From the NCBI RefSeq assembly GCF_023231945.1, contig NZ_JAJLJH010000001.1, positions 1,913,393 to 1,977,392 on the forward strand: a stretch of 64,000 nucleotides of DNA. The letters are read 5' to 3'. Of the stretch, positions 24,976-34,089 are shown one piece after another. Numbering within the stretch: the stretch's first letter is position 1; the number at the start of each line of letters is the position of its first letter. The position numbers and the translations under genes were made by a program. Under the pieces are notes generated by a model. It saw only the letters and a list, made by a program, of their open reading frames with translations. It had not been told where the DNA came from and did not search any database. This DNA is from Scleromatobacter humisilvae. Lineage in GTDB: Bacteria; Pseudomonadota; Gammaproteobacteria; Burkholderiales; Burkholderiaceae_C.

Positions 24976-26399
24976 GCTTGCCCTTTTTCTGGTGCCGGCA
25001 GTCGACGTCCGGAGACGACACGATCCTGGATCATCGCCATCTGCCCCTTCAGGCGACGATTCATGTTCGGGCTGGGCATGATGCCGATGACCGGCAGGCC
25101 CAGGAAATCGAAGGCATCCGACGTCGTGCGGATACGCTTGTCCATCTGCTCGAGCAGCAGCGCGGTGCCGAGCCCGAGGGCCAGCGCCGCGACGAAGCCC
25201 ATCAGCAGCACCGGCACGAGGCGCGGCGAGGACGGGTTCGACGGCGTCGTCGCCTGGCTGATGACCGTGGCGTTGCTCTGGCGATTCTGGCTCTCGAGGT
25301 TGGTCTGGCTCGCGCGGCTGTAGACGAGGTCGTAGGACTTCTGCGCGTTGTCGACGTCGCGTTGCAGCACGCCGACCTGGTCGCGCGTGTCCTTCAGCGC
25401 CAGCACCTTGGCGCGCTGCGCCTCCACCGCGGACTGGATCTCGGCCTCGCGAGCGCGGCCAACGCGGGCGTCGACGCCGATCGAGCCGGTCACGTCGCTC
25501 GTCGCGCGCGCGAGCTTCTGCTTCAGCTCGGCGACCGTGGCGCGGGCTTCCTGCACCTGCGGATGCTTGTCGCCGTAGCGCGAGGACAGTTCCTGCAGCT
25601 TGAGCTCGGCCTGCGACAGGTCGTTCTTCAGGCCGCTGACGGTGCCGTTGGCCAGCACCTCGCCCAGTTGGCCGCCGCCGCCGATCGCGCCCTGGCGCGT
25701 CGAGGCGTCGACGCGCGCGGTCTGGATCGCCACGAGTTCCTGCGTCAAGGCCGTGAGGCGGCTCATCTCGAGGTCGAAATGGTCGTCGCTGCCGATGATG
25801 CCCTTCTCGCGCTGGAAGGCCGACAGCTTGTTCTGCGCCGTCTCAAGCGCCGTGCGGGCGTCCTTCTGCTGGTCGGTGAAGAAGCCGCTGTACTGCTTGG
25901 CCGGATCGACGCGCAGCTCGATGGAGGTCTCGAGATAGGCCTGCACGTAGGCGTTGGCCGCGGTCGCCGCGAAGCGCGGATCGGCCGAGTGGTACGAGAT
26001 GTTGATCACGTTGCTGCCCGGCGAACTCACGCGCGGGTCGAGCCCGGCCTCGATGAACTCGGTCAGCCACTCCTGGATGGTCAGGCCGCTCTTGGCCGAG
26101 GCCCAGGCGGCGCGCATGTCGGCCAGGTCGGCGAGCTTCAGGTTCTGCGCGACGCGCTGGGCGACGCGGTCACTGCGCAGGATCTCGATCTGCGTGTTGA
26201 TCTGCGACGGCGTGGCGCCGCCATAGAGCATCGAGCTCACCGGATCGGGCTTGAAGTCGATCAGCAGCGACGCCGTCGCGGTGTAGACGCGGGTCGCGAA
26301 CACCAGGTAGAGGATGGCGGCGACCAGGACGACCGAGAAGACGACCACGGCGCTGAGCCAGCGCGCTCGGAGAACTGCCAGGAAATGGGATAGGTTCAT
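24972..26399 (-). CDS. epsF: EpsF chain-length determinant protein (Wzz family)
   Basis: Inner-membrane polysaccharide co-polymerase of 475 residues. A first helix (about residues 15-37) and a second near residues 415-437 bracket a large periplasmic part with long coiled-coil segments (roughly 180-240 and 260-385). The conserved Wzz-type ends are clear: RVYTATASLLIDF after the first helix and the proline-rich ATTPSNPSSPRLVPVLLMGF before the second. It sets EPS chain length and should contact the EpsG kinase, whose gene overlaps by four bases. It lies 15 bases after epsE. Confidence 0.94.
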   Translation of the reverse strand: MNLSHFLAVLRARWLSAVVVFSVVLVAAILYLVFATRVYTATASLLIDFKPDPVSSMLYGGATPSQINTQIEILRSDRVAQRVAQNLKLADLADMRAAWASAKSGLTIQEWLTEFIEAGLDPRVSSPGSNVINISYHSADPRFAATAANAYVQAYLETSIELRVDPAKQYSGFFTDQQKDARTALETAQNKLSAFQREKGIIGSDDHFDLEMSRLTALTQELVAIQTARVDASTRQGAIGGGGQLGEVLANGTVSGLKNDLSQAELKLQELSSRYGDKHPQVQEARATVAELKQKLARATSDVTGSIGVDARVGRAREAEIQSAVEAQRAKVLALKDTRDQVGVLQRDVDNAQKSYDLVYSRASQTNLESQNRQSNATVISQATTPSNPSSPRLVPVLLMGFVAALALGLGTALLLEQMDKRIRTTSDAFDFLGLPVIGIMPSPNMNRRLKGQMAMIQDRVVSGRRLPAPEKGQA

Positions 26400-26414
26400 G
26401 ACTTGTCTCCGCGC

Positions 26415-27299
26415 TCAGAACAGGCTCTCGCGGATGTAGACGACGTCGCCATCCCTGAGGGTGTCTTCCATCGACGGCTCGAGCGTCTGCATCTTGCCGT
26501 CGGGGCCGCGGCGCGTCACCTTGATCCCCTTGAGCGTGCCGCGCGGGGTCGCGCCGCCGCCGGCAGCCACGGCCTGCATCACCGTCATGCCGCGCTCGAG
26601 GCGCATGGCGCCGGTGTGCTGGATCTCGCCGTAGAGATAGATCTGCGGCGCGCGGTCCACCCACACCGTGTCGCCCGGGGCAACCACGGTGTCCTCGGCG
26701 GCGCCGCCCGGCGCGAACAGGCGCGGCAGGTCCACCTCGTGGCGGAACGGACGGCCGTCGCGCGTGCCGGTGAGGACGATCGTGTCCGAGCCGGCGCCGG
26801 CGATGACGCCACCCGCCAGCGACAGCACCTCGGTCATGCGCATGCCGGTCAGGTCGAGCGGGTAGCGGCCCGGCTTGCCCACCTGGCCCAGCACGTTGAC
26901 CTGGTTGGCGCGGACCTGCGTCACCACGATGATGACCTGCGGATCCTTGACGAAGTCGCGCCGCTTCAGCTCCGACGCGATGTGCTGCTCCGCCGCCGTG
27001 ACAGTCAGGCCGGCCAGCTGCACGCGGCCCAGCAGCGGATAGCTGATGGCGCCGCCTTCGTTGACGCGCGTCTCCATGCTCAGGTCGGGACTCTGGTAGA
27101 CCGTGATGCGGATCGTGTCGCCGGCGCCGATGCGCGACTGGTCGGCATCGACGGGCCCCGCGACGGGCTTGGCCACGGCCGGCTTGGCCGCGGCCTGCGC
27201 GTCGGCCTGCGGCAGCGCGACCAGCATCGCCGCGGACAGGCCGAGCGCGAGCGCCTGCATGAAGCGACGAGCGGCTGAGAGCGAATAAACGTTCGGCAT
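26415..27299 (-). CDS. epsE: EpsE polysaccharide export protein (Wza/OPX family)
   Basis: Periplasmic/outer-membrane export protein of 294 residues. A signal peptide ends near AQA (residue 36); there is no lipobox cysteine, unlike E. coli Wza. The Poly_export domain begins IGAGDTIRITVYQSPDLSM and contains YPLLGRVQLAGLT; soluble ligand-binding beta-grasp (SLBB) repeats follow (VNVLGQVGKPGRYPL and IYLYGEIQHTGAMRL). It would form the outer-membrane channel for EPS. It sits between epsD and epsF with 12 to 15 base gaps, forming one transcript. Confidence 0.94.
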   Translation of the reverse strand: MPNVYSLSAARRFMQALALGLSAAMLVALPQADAQAAAKPAVAKPVAGPVDADQSRIGAGDTIRITVYQSPDLSMETRVNEGGAISYPLLGRVQLAGLTVTAAEQHIASELKRRDFVKDPQVIIVVTQVRANQVNVLGQVGKPGRYPLDLTGMRMTEVLSLAGGVIAGAGSDTIVLTGTRDGRPFRHEVDLPRLFAPGGAAEDTVVAPGDTVWVDRAPQIYLYGEIQHTGAMRLERGMTVMQAVAAGGGATPRGTLKGIKVTRRGPDGKMQTLEPSMEDTLRDGDVVYIRESLF

Positions 27300-27311
27300 G
27301 CTGTTTCCTTC

Positions 27312-28418
27312 CTACTTCTTCGAAGAATCCGGTGCGGTCTGCGGCGGCAGGCGCACTTCAACCGACGACGCCGGGGTGGACGGGAGGCTGACATGCACGC
27401 CCTGCGTCTGCGGCAGCGTGACCTGCACGCTGGACGTCGTGGTCGTCGGCAGTGTCACCTGCACGCCCGACGCGGCGTTGGCCGCCGGCAGCGTCACGTG
27501 CGTGCCGCTGGGAGTCTGCAGCTGCGCCGCGGCGTCGATGTCCCGTGTGGTGCCCAGCGCGGGGCCCGATGCGCCGAGCGCCGCGTACTGCGGCGCGTAG
27601 TCGATCTTGGCCGCGGTGCGCAGCGCCGCCATGTTCGACTCCGTCACCTTGCGGCGCGAATCGACCATCAGGAACTGGCCAATCGCCGGGCGGGCCTTGT
27701 CGAACGTGACGGGCGCCTGCGTGCTGGCGGTGACGTAGGTCACGTGGACCTGGCCGCCGGCCGACGCGACCAGGCCATGGCCGTCCTGCACGGCGGCCAG
27801 CGCCTTGAGCGACGCCAGCGGGATCCGCTCGGCCGGCTGCGTCGTCTCCTGATCGCGGAACTGCGCGCCCTGGGCCCTGAACCAGGCCTCGACGTCGGCG
27901 GGCGTCTTGCCGCCGTCGACCATCGCGCGCAGCTGGGGGACCTTGTCCTCGGGCACCTTGGCCAGGTACTCGCGCAGGGTGTAGACACGGCGATGCGCGA
28001 ACAGCGCGTCGTTGGCGTCGAAGTAGGCGTGGATGGCGGTGTCGTTGGGCACCGGCACGGTCTGCGCCGCCTGCTCCAGGTAGGCCCGCGCGAGCATCTC
28101 GCGGCGCGCGGCGTCCAGCGCCTGCTGCGCCCCGGGCTCCTGGTCCATCTTGACCTTCTCCGCCTTCTCGACGAGCAGCTGCTCGTCGATCAGCTGGTCG
28201 AGGACCTTGCGGCTGGCGGCCTCTTCCTGGTCGGGCCGCACGTGCTCGCGCTGCATCTGGTACTTGAGCTGGTGCACGGTGATCTCGGTGCCGTCCACGC
28301 GCGCGACCGACTGCGTCGCGTCCTTCTTGTGGCCCGTGCAGGCAGCCAGCAGCAGCGCGGAGGACACCGCCGCGGCCGTCAGGGCGGCCTGGCGCATCGT
28401 CGTGTTCTTGTTCGTCAT
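27312..28418 (-). CDS. epsD: EpsD family peptidyl-prolyl isomerase-like lipoprotein with repeat tail
   Basis: Lipoprotein of 368 residues: signal peptide ending LLLAAC (C27). The body resembles the SurA/PpiD fold of EpsD proteins (RVDGTEITVHQLKYQM, then VLDQLIDEQLLVEKAEK and a PPIase-like region). The last 64 residues are unusual: five copies of a short strand-like unit (THVTLP, VQVTLP, VQVTLP, VHVSLP, VEVRLP) separated by Thr/Ser/Pro/Ala linkers. Start 28418 has GAGGGGG upstream. EpsD proteins are thought to help fold or assemble the secretion apparatus. It lies between the UDP-glucose dehydrogenase and epsE. Confidence 0.9.
   Translation of the reverse strand: MTNKNTTMRQAALTAAAVSSALLLAACTGHKKDATQSVARVDGTEITVHQLKYQMQREHVRPDQEEAASRKVLDQLIDEQLLVEKAEKVKMDQEPGAQQALDAARREMLARAYLEQAAQTVPVPNDTAIHAYFDANDALFAHRRVYTLREYLAKVPEDKVPQLRAMVDGGKTPADVEAWFRAQGAQFRDQETTQPAERIPLASLKALAAVQDGHGLVASAGGQVHVTYVTASTQAPVTFDKARPAIGQFLMVDSRRKVTESNMAALRTAAKIDYAPQYAALGASGPALGTTRDIDAAAQLQTPSGTHVTLPAANAASGVQVTLPTTTTSSVQVTLPQTQGVHVSLPSTPASSVEVRLPPQTAPDSSKK
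27345..27506 (-). repeat. Coding repeat: five VxVxLP units in the EpsD tail
   Basis: Five units of 10-13 codons at the 3' end of epsD, each built on [TV][HQE]V[TSR]LP and followed by an Ala, Thr, Ser or Pro-rich linker. The units differ in codon use, so this is an older protein-level repeat and not a recent DNA duplication. Neither of the other two EpsD-like genes in the locus has it. Confidence 0.8.
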
Positions 28419-28459
28419 GAGACCCCCTCTCCCGGCCTGGTCAGGCCTGTCGTCTGATT

Positions 28460-29782
28460 TCACACGCGTCCGATCGGCTGATAGTCGATGCCCGCGTCCC
28501 GCACGACCTTCGGTTCGTACAGGTTGCGGCCGTCGAAGATCACCGGCGTCTTCAAGGTGTTGGCGATGCGCGCGAAGTCGGGGCTGCGGAACTCCTTCCA
28601 TTCGGTCACGATCGCGAGCGCGTCGGCGCCGACGAGGGCCTCGTCCGGATTCTCCGCGTAGCCGATGCGCGGCTCGTCGCCGAAGATGCGGCGGGCCTCG
28701 GTCATCGCCACCGGGTCGTAGGCCGTCACGGTCGCGCCGCGGGAAAGCAGTTCGCCGATCAGCACGCGGGCGCTGGCCTCGCGCATGTCGTCGGTGTTGG
28801 GCTTGAACGCCAGGCCCCAGACCGCGAAACGCTTGCCGGCCAGGTCCTCGCCGAAGCGCTTGACGATCTTGTGCACCAGCACCTGCTTCTGCGCATCGTT
28901 GGCGTCCTCGACGGCCTGCAGCACCTTGAGGTCGCGGCCGCTTTCGGAGGCGGTGCGGATCAGCGCCTTGACGTCCTTCGGGAAACACGAGCCGCCGTAG
29001 CCGCAGCCCGCGTACAGGAAGTGGTAGCCGATGCGCGGATCGGAGCCGATGCCCTGGCGCACCAGTTCGATGTCGGCGCCCAGGTTCTCGGCCAGCAGCG
29101 CGAGTTCGTTCATGAACGAGATGCGCGTCGCGAGCATCGCGTTGGCGGCGTACTTGGTCAGTTCGGCCGAGCGCACGTCCATCACGACGAGCTTGTCACG
29201 ATTGCGCTGGAACGGGGCATAGACCGCGCGCAGCAGGCTGATCGCGCGCTCGCCCTCGGCACCGACCACGATGCGATCGGGCTTCATGAAGTCCTCGACG
29301 GCCGCGCCTTCCTTCAGGAACTCGGGGTTCGAGGCGACCGAGAATTCGAGCGTGACGCCGCGGGCGTCGAGTTCGGCCTGGATGGCGGCCTTGACCTTGT
29401 CGGCCGTGCCCACCGGCACCGTGCTCTTGTCGATGACCAGCTTGTAGTCCGTCATCAGCCGGCCGATGTTGCGCGCGGCGGCCAGCACGTACTGCAGGTC
29501 GGCGGAGCCGTCTTCGTCGGGCGGCGTGCCCACGGCGATGAACTGCAGCGTGCCATGGGCCACCGAGGCGGCGACGTCGGTCGTGAACTGCAGGCGGCCC
29601 GCGGCGACGTTGCGGGCAACGACGCTGTCCAGGCCCGGTTCGTGGATCGGGATGCCGCCGCCATTCAGGACGTCGATCTTGCGTGGATCGACGTCGAGAC
29701 AGAGGACGTGGTTGCCCATTTCCGCCAGGCAGGCGCCGGAGACGAGCCCCACGTAGCCAGTGCCGATAACAGTGATTTTCAT
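28460..29782 (-). CDS. ugd: UDP-glucose 6-dehydrogenase
   Basis: Cytoplasmic enzyme of 440 residues that oxidises UDP-glucose to UDP-glucuronate with two NAD+. NAD-binding [10 protein letters not shown] is at residues 7-16, the catalytic cysteine lies in YGGSCFPKD, and the helix [17 protein letters not shown] is typical of the family. Start 29782 gives [13 protein letters not shown]; a longer frame exists upstream but overlaps the preceding gene. It supplies uronic acid to the EPS and substrate for the epimerase at 7927-8946. Its position inside a run of three EpsD-like genes is unusual. Confidence 0.95.
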   Translation of the reverse strand: MKITVIGTGYVGLVSGACLAEMGNHVLCLDVDPRKIDVLNGGGIPIHEPGLDSVVARNVAAGRLQFTTDVAASVAHGTLQFIAVGTPPDEDGSADLQYVLAAARNIGRLMTDYKLVIDKSTVPVGTADKVKAAIQAELDARGVTLEFSVASNPEFLKEGAAVEDFMKPDRIVVGAEGERAISLLRAVYAPFQRNRDKLVVMDVRSAELTKYAANAMLATRISFMNELALLAENLGADIELVRQGIGSDPRIGYHFLYAGCGYGGSCFPKDVKALIRTASESGRDLKVLQAVEDANDAQKQVLVHKIVKRFGEDLAGKRFAVWGLAFKPNTDDMREASARVLIGELLSRGATVTAYDPVAMTEARRIFGDEPRIGYAENPDEALVGADALAIVTEWKEFRSPDFARIANTLKTPVIFDGRNLYEPKVVRDAGIDYQPIGRV

Positions 29783-29804
29783 GAAGCTGAACGCGAAGAG
29801 GAAA

Positions 29805-30728
29805 TTAGCCGCCGACCGAAGCCGCGGAGGCGGGCGAAGACGGAAGAGTCGTCGCGGCATCCGGTAGAGCAGCGGACGGGGCAGGGGCAGGCGTCGTGCC
29901 TGCGGCGAACTTGCCGAGGTAGTCGATGCGGGCCTTGGCGCGCAGATCCTTGGATTCGTCCTGCAGTGCCACGCGCTTCTTCTGGTTCCACAGAAGCTGC
30001 TCGATGACCGCCTGCGCCTGCGCCAGCGTCACCGGCTGCGGCTTGACGTCGACCAGCGTCAGCGCGGTCAGGCCCTGCGGCTGCGGGATCGCGATCGTCT
30101 GGCCGGCGTGCATGGTCGAAATCTTCGGCAACAACGGGCCCAGCGCTTCGGCGGGCTGCGTCGTCTCGGTCACATTGACCGCGCTCGCCTTGGCCTTGAG
30201 CAGCGCGGCGACGGCCGCGCCGTCGGCGGCCGCCTCGGCGCCGGCCTTGAGCGGGCCGACCTGGTCCGGCGCCACGCGGGCGTCGACCTTCTGGATCACG
30301 TAGGCGTTGCGCTGCGCGAAGTTGGCGGGATGGCCGTCGTAGTATTGCTTGACCTCGTCGGCCGTCGGCTTGGGCACCTTGGCCGCCAGCTGCTCCACGT
30401 AGTAGCGGGCGAGCGCGTCCTTGCGCGCGGCCTCGAGTGCCTGCAGCACGCCCGGGTTGCGATCGAGCTTGTCCTTCTCGGCCTTCTGCACCGCCAGGCG
30501 CTGGTCCACCAGTCTTTGCAACACCTGGGCCGCCTCGGGCGCCGACGCGCCGGGCTGTGCCGCGGCGATCTGCTTGATCGAGAAATCGAGCTGATCCTGC
30601 GTGATCTTGTCGCCGTTGACCGTCGCCAGCGTGGCCGAGGTGTCCTCGGTCTTCTTGCCGCAGGCGGCGAGCACCACCGCGACGCACGCGAGCGTCGCCG
30701 ACATCTTCAGAGCCGAGCGCATTTTCAT
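29805..30728 (-). CDS. EpsD-like peptidyl-prolyl isomerase lipoprotein (second copy)
   Basis: Lipoprotein of 307 residues with the lipobox VLAAC (C23) and the EpsD/SurA-like layout: [39 protein letters not shown], then a PPIase-like C-terminal half ([15 protein letters not shown]). The tail is a short Ala/Pro/Ser-rich stretch. It is clearly related to the proteins on either side of it at 30725-31708 and 27312-28418. Start 30728 overlaps the upstream stop as ATGA. Probably a periplasmic chaperone of the EPS export machinery; enzyme activity is not certain. Confidence 0.85.
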   Translation of the reverse strand: MKMRSALKMSATLACVAVVLAACGKKTEDTSATLATVNGDKITQDQLDFSIKQIAAAQPGASAPEAAQVLQRLVDQRLAVQKAEKDKLDRNPGVLQALEAARKDALARYYVEQLAAKVPKPTADEVKQYYDGHPANFAQRNAYVIQKVDARVAPDQVGPLKAGAEAAADGAAVAALLKAKASAVNVTETTQPAEALGPLLPKISTMHAGQTIAIPQPQGLTALTLVDVKPQPVTLAQAQAVIEQLLWNQKKRVALQDESKDLRAKARIDYLGKFAAGTTPAPAPSAALPDAATTLPSSPASAASVGG

Positions 30729-31708
30729 TTTTTGGTCGAGCTGTTCTGCGAAGCCGACGGAGCGGCGTTGCTGGCGGCGGGCGCCACGGAAAGGGACGGT
30801 GCCGAGGCCGGCGACGCGCCGTCGCCGGTCGCGGCCGCCAACGCCGCGAAGCGGCCCTGGTATTCCACCTTGGCGCCGTCGCGGATGGTCTTCTGCAGGT
30901 TCATGATGACCTCGCGGCGGCCCTGGTTGCCCAGGAACTGCTCGATGGCCGCACCGGCATCGGCCAGCGACTTCGGCGCCGAGGCGCTGGACACCAGCGT
31001 CAGCGCGGAGACCCCGAACTGCGACGGCACCACGATGGACTGGCCTTCCTTAATCGCGGCCACCTTGTCCAGCACCAGCGGCGGCAGCTGCTCGGCGGCG
31101 TCCTGCTCCTGCTTGGTGGTGAACTGCAGCTTCTGCGACTTGAGCCAGTCGGTGAGTTCGGCCGACGTCTTGAGCGACTGCACGTGCGCATCCACCTCGG
31201 TGCGGCGGTCGTCCGGCGCCTGGATGTCGATGCGCTGCAGCGTATAGACCTTGCGCTGGGCGAACAGCGCCGGGCGGCTGTCGTAGAACTTCTGCACCGC
31301 GTCGGACGCGGGCTTGGCGGCCGTCTCGGCGGCCGCCTCGAGGAAGCGGCGCGCGAGGATGTCGCGCCGGGCCGCCTCGATCTGCGCGACGACCTTCGGA
31401 TCCTGGTCCAGCTTGGCCGCGACGGCCTTCTGGGCGACGATCTGCTCGTCGATCAGCTGATCGAGCACCTGCTTGGCCTGGGCGTCGCCGGCGTCCGGGC
31501 GCATGCCGCGCTGCTTCAGCAGGGCGATCGACAGCTGGTTGGCCGTCAGTTCGTCGCCATTGACCTTGGCGACGGCCTCGCTGCCGGCTGTGTCGGCGGG
31601 TGCGACGTCCTTCTTCTGACCGCAGGCCGCCAGCAGGGTGGCGGCCATGGCGGCCACGGCAACAGCGCCGAAACGCGCGCGGCGCGTCATCTTTTCAGAA
31701 CTAATCAT
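30725..31708 (-). CDS. EpsD-like peptidyl-prolyl isomerase lipoprotein (third copy, first gene of the locus)
   Basis: Lipoprotein of 327 residues, lipobox TLLAAC (C29). Body as in the other two copies: KVNGDELTANQLSIALLKQR, VLDQLIDEQIVAQKAVAAKL, then TLQRIDIQAPDDRR and a PPIase-like domain, ending in a low-complexity Ala/Ser/Pro tail. ATG at 31708 is chosen for its AGGGG site 9 bases upstream; the internal ATG at 31690 has a weaker site. Being first in the minus-strand EPS locus, its leader region (31709-32018) should hold the main promoter. Confidence 0.84.
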   Translation of the reverse strand: MISSEKMTRRARFGAVAVAAMAATLLAACGQKKDVAPADTAGSEAVAKVNGDELTANQLSIALLKQRGMRPDAGDAQAKQVLDQLIDEQIVAQKAVAAKLDQDPKVVAQIEAARRDILARRFLEAAAETAAKPASDAVQKFYDSRPALFAQRKVYTLQRIDIQAPDDRRTEVDAHVQSLKTSAELTDWLKSQKLQFTTKQEQDAAEQLPPLVLDKVAAIKEGQSIVVPSQFGVSALTLVSSASAPKSLADAGAAIEQFLGNQGRREVIMNLQKTIRDGAKVEYQGRFAALAAATGDGASPASAPSLSVAPAASNAAPSASQNSSTKK

Positions 31709-32018
31709 CGACGAGAGCCCCTCATGGCCCTTTGCGGGCCGGAATCGTGGCGGGCCCGGCAGACACGCCTCACCCGGCCGCACTGCGGCAAAGCAAATGA
31801 TTGTAGAGACTAACCTGCGTCAATCTCGCGACGGCCGCGCCGACCGCAGAAACACAGGTCGGCGGCGGGCGGACCGTGAGAAAGTGCCGATCCCGCGGTG
31901 CAGCGCCCGCGATTGCGCTTCCATGCGATAGTCGGCCGCAACCTGCATCGAGACACGCCATGCGGCACGGCCGGCTCCGCAGTCCCCACGCGCATCGGCG
32001 AGTGCCGCCATCAAGTCC
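31709..32018. promoter_or_regulatory. Divergent intergenic region in front of the EPS locus
   Basis: 310 bases between the start of the EPS locus (minus strand) and an acyltransferase gene (plus strand). No gene is seen. On the minus strand TACAAT at 31805-31800 (context TCTACAATCA), 92 bases before the first start, is a candidate -10 element. A TTGACG lies upstream at 31823-31818 but only 12 bases away, too close for a standard sigma-70 pair. No sigma-54 pattern was found here. Confidence 0.35.
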
Positions 32019-33113
32019 ATGAAGATCGCCGTCAATCCCACCGGAAACATCGAAGGCCTCCAGGTCCTGCGGGCCATCGCGGCCCTGATGGTCGTGCTCC
32101 ATCACGCTCGCCTGTCGGTGCCCGGCAGCGACGCGTGGCCCAGCTTCGGCGAGGCGGGCGTCGACATCTTCTTCGTCATCAGCGGATTCGTGATGGCGTA
32201 CACGACGAGGCTGGCCGACGATCTCCCGATGCGCGGCCGGCTCCAGGCCGCTGGAATGTTCCTGCGCAGGCGCGTCATCCGCGTGGTGCCGCTCTACTGG
32301 CTGGCGCTGCTCTGGACCTCGCGGCGCGAACTGGCCCAGCGCCACGTGAGCACGGACCTGGTGAAGGACTTCTTCTTCATCCCGCACCCCAACTCGGCGT
32401 TCCACACCTGGCTGGCGCCGACGCTGCAACAGGGATGGACACTCAACTACGAGGCCTTCTTCTACGTGTTGTTCGGCGCGACCATCCTGTTCGGATCGCG
32501 CCGCATCGCGCTGTTGCTGGGCGCGCTGGCGAGCTGCGTCGTCGCGGGCTACCTGTTGACGATGGCCGGCTGGCCGGCCGACCTCGATTCCGCCGCCGGC
32601 ATCGCGCGCCGCTTCTACGGCGACAACATCATCCTGGAGTTCGGCTACGGCGTCCTGCTGGAACGAGCGATGGCCTCGGCGGGCACGCGACCCGGGCTGC
32701 CCGGCTGGAGCTTCTGGCTGCTGGCCGCGCTCGGGTTCGCCGCGCTGGGGCTCGGGCATGGCCTGGGTTGGCGCGGCGTGCTCGAAGGCCTGCCCGCGGC
32801 GCTGATCGTCTGGGCGTGCATCCAGCTGTGCGCGGGACGGCGCATGCCGGTGTTCGAGCTGCTGGGCGCCGCGTCCTATTCGATCTACCTGTTCCACTGG
32901 GCCTCGTTCGGCGCCGTCAAGCCGCTCGCGGCGGCACTCGGCGGCCTGCCCAACGGCCCGGCGAAGGTCACGCTGCTGATGGCCGCGCACTTCGCGGTGG
33001 CGGTGATCGCGGGGCTGGCGATCCACGTCGCGGTCGAGAAGCCGTTCACGCGCTGGGCCAGCCGCCGGTTCGGCGGCCGCACGCACAAGGTGCCGGCCGT
33101 CCTGTCGGCCTGA
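32019..33113 (+). CDS. Acyltransferase 3 family membrane protein
   Basis: Inner-membrane O-acyltransferase-like protein of 364 residues with about ten helices. The family N-terminus is clear: IEGLQVLRAIAALMVVLHHA with the key histidine, then DIFFVISGFVMAY and RRRVIRVVPLYWLALL. The middle has LNYEAFFYVLF, and SYSIYLFHW is close to the C-terminus. Members move acetyl or other acyl groups onto extracytoplasmic sugars. It is divergent from the EPS locus and ends tail to tail with fcl (19 bases), so EPS decoration is likely but unproven. Confidence 0.88.
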   Translation: MKIAVNPTGNIEGLQVLRAIAALMVVLHHARLSVPGSDAWPSFGEAGVDIFFVISGFVMAYTTRLADDLPMRGRLQAAGMFLRRRVIRVVPLYWLALLWTSRRELAQRHVSTDLVKDFFFIPHPNSAFHTWLAPTLQQGWTLNYEAFFYVLFGATILFGSRRIALLLGALASCVVAGYLLTMAGWPADLDSAAGIARRFYGDNIILEFGYGVLLERAMASAGTRPGLPGWSFWLLAALGFAALGLGHGLGWRGVLEGLPAALIVWACIQLCAGRRMPVFELLGAASYSIYLFHWASFGAVKPLAAALGGLPNGPAKVTLLMAAHFAVAVIAGLAIHVAVEKPFTRWASRRFGGRTHKVPAVLSA

Positions 33114-33132
33114 ATGCGCAGGCTCGCGCCGC

Positions 33133-34089
33133 TCAGGCCGCGGCGAAGCGCCGCAGGAAGTCCTCGTAAGCGAGCGCGATGCCCTGCCGCAGGTCGACGC
33201 GGTGCTTCCAGCCGAGGGCGTGCAGGCGGCCGACGTCCAGCAGCTTGCGCGGCGTGCCGTCCGGCTTGCTGGCATCGAAGACGATGCGGCCCTCGAAGCC
33301 GATGACTTGCATCACTGTCTCGGCCAGCTCGCGGATCGTCACGTCCTCGCCGGTGCCGATGTTGACCAGCGGGCCGTCGTAGCCCTGCTCCATCATGTGG
33401 ACGCAGGCGTCGGCCAGGTCGTCGACGTAGAGGAACTCGCGCATCGGCGTGCCCGAGCCCCAGACGACGTATTGCGTGTCGCCGCGCAGCTTGGCCTCGT
33501 GCGCCTTGCGGATCAGGGCCGGCAGCACGTGGCTGGTCTGCAGGTCGTAGTTGTCGTTGGGCCCGTACAGGTTCGTGGGCATGGCGCTGACGTACTGGCG
33601 GCCGTACTGGTCGTTGTAGGCCTCGCACATCTTGACGCCCGCGATCTTGGCGATGGCGTAGGGCTCGTTGGTCGGCTCCAGCGGGCCGGTCAGCAGCGAA
33701 TCCTCGCGGATCGGCTGCGCCGCGAGCTTCGGATAGATGCAGCTGGAGCCCAGGAACATCAGGCGCTGCACGTCGGCCTCGTGCGCGCCGGCGATGAGGT
33801 TGTCGGCAATCGCCAGGTTCTCGTGCAGGAACTGCGCGCGGTAGGTGTTGTTGGCGTGGATGCCGCCCACCTTGGCCGCCGCGATGAAGATGTAGGCGGG
33901 CCGGGTGCGCTGCAGGTAGGCGCGCGTCGCGGCGGCGTCCTGCAGGTCGAGTTCCGCGCGCAGCGGCGCGAGCACGCGCTCGTAGCCCGCGGCCTCGAGG
34001 TGCCGCACCAGTGCCGAGCCGACCATGCCGCGGGCGCCGGCGACCAGGATCGCCTCGCCCTTGCCGGGCACGCTGGCCTTCTCACTCAT
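33133..34089 (-). CDS. fcl: GDP-L-fucose synthase
   Basis: Cytoplasmic epimerase-reductase of 318 residues that turns GDP-4-keto-6-deoxymannose into GDP-L-fucose with NADPH. NADPH-binding [11 protein letters not shown] lies at residues 18-28, the serine region is [10 protein letters not shown], and [10 protein letters not shown] has the catalytic Tyr and Lys. [13 protein letters not shown] and [12 protein letters not shown] are family signatures. It overlaps gmd by eight bases, so both enzymes are produced together. Confidence 0.95.
   Translation of the reverse strand: MSEKASVPGKGEAILVAGARGMVGSALVRHLEAAGYERVLAPLRAELDLQDAAATRAYLQRTRPAYIFIAAAKVGGIHANNTYRAQFLHENLAIADNLIAGAHEADVQRLMFLGSSCIYPKLAAQPIREDSLLTGPLEPTNEPYAIAKIAGVKMCEAYNDQYGRQYVSAMPTNLYGPNDNYDLQTSHVLPALIRKAHEAKLRGDTQYVVWGSGTPMREFLYVDDLADACVHMMEQGYDGPLVNIGTGEDVTIRELAETVMQVIGFEGRIVFDASKPDGTPRKLLDVGRLHALGWKHRVDLRQGIALAYEDFLRRFAAA

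Noticed and set aside
26415..27299. EpsE as a lipoprotein like Wza
   Set aside because: The signal peptide region has no cysteine, so there is no lipobox.
31800..31823. TTGACG and TACAAT as a sigma-70 promoter pair for the eps genes
   Set aside because: The spacer is only 12 bases, too short for a working -35/-10 pair; only the -10 element was kept, at low confidence.
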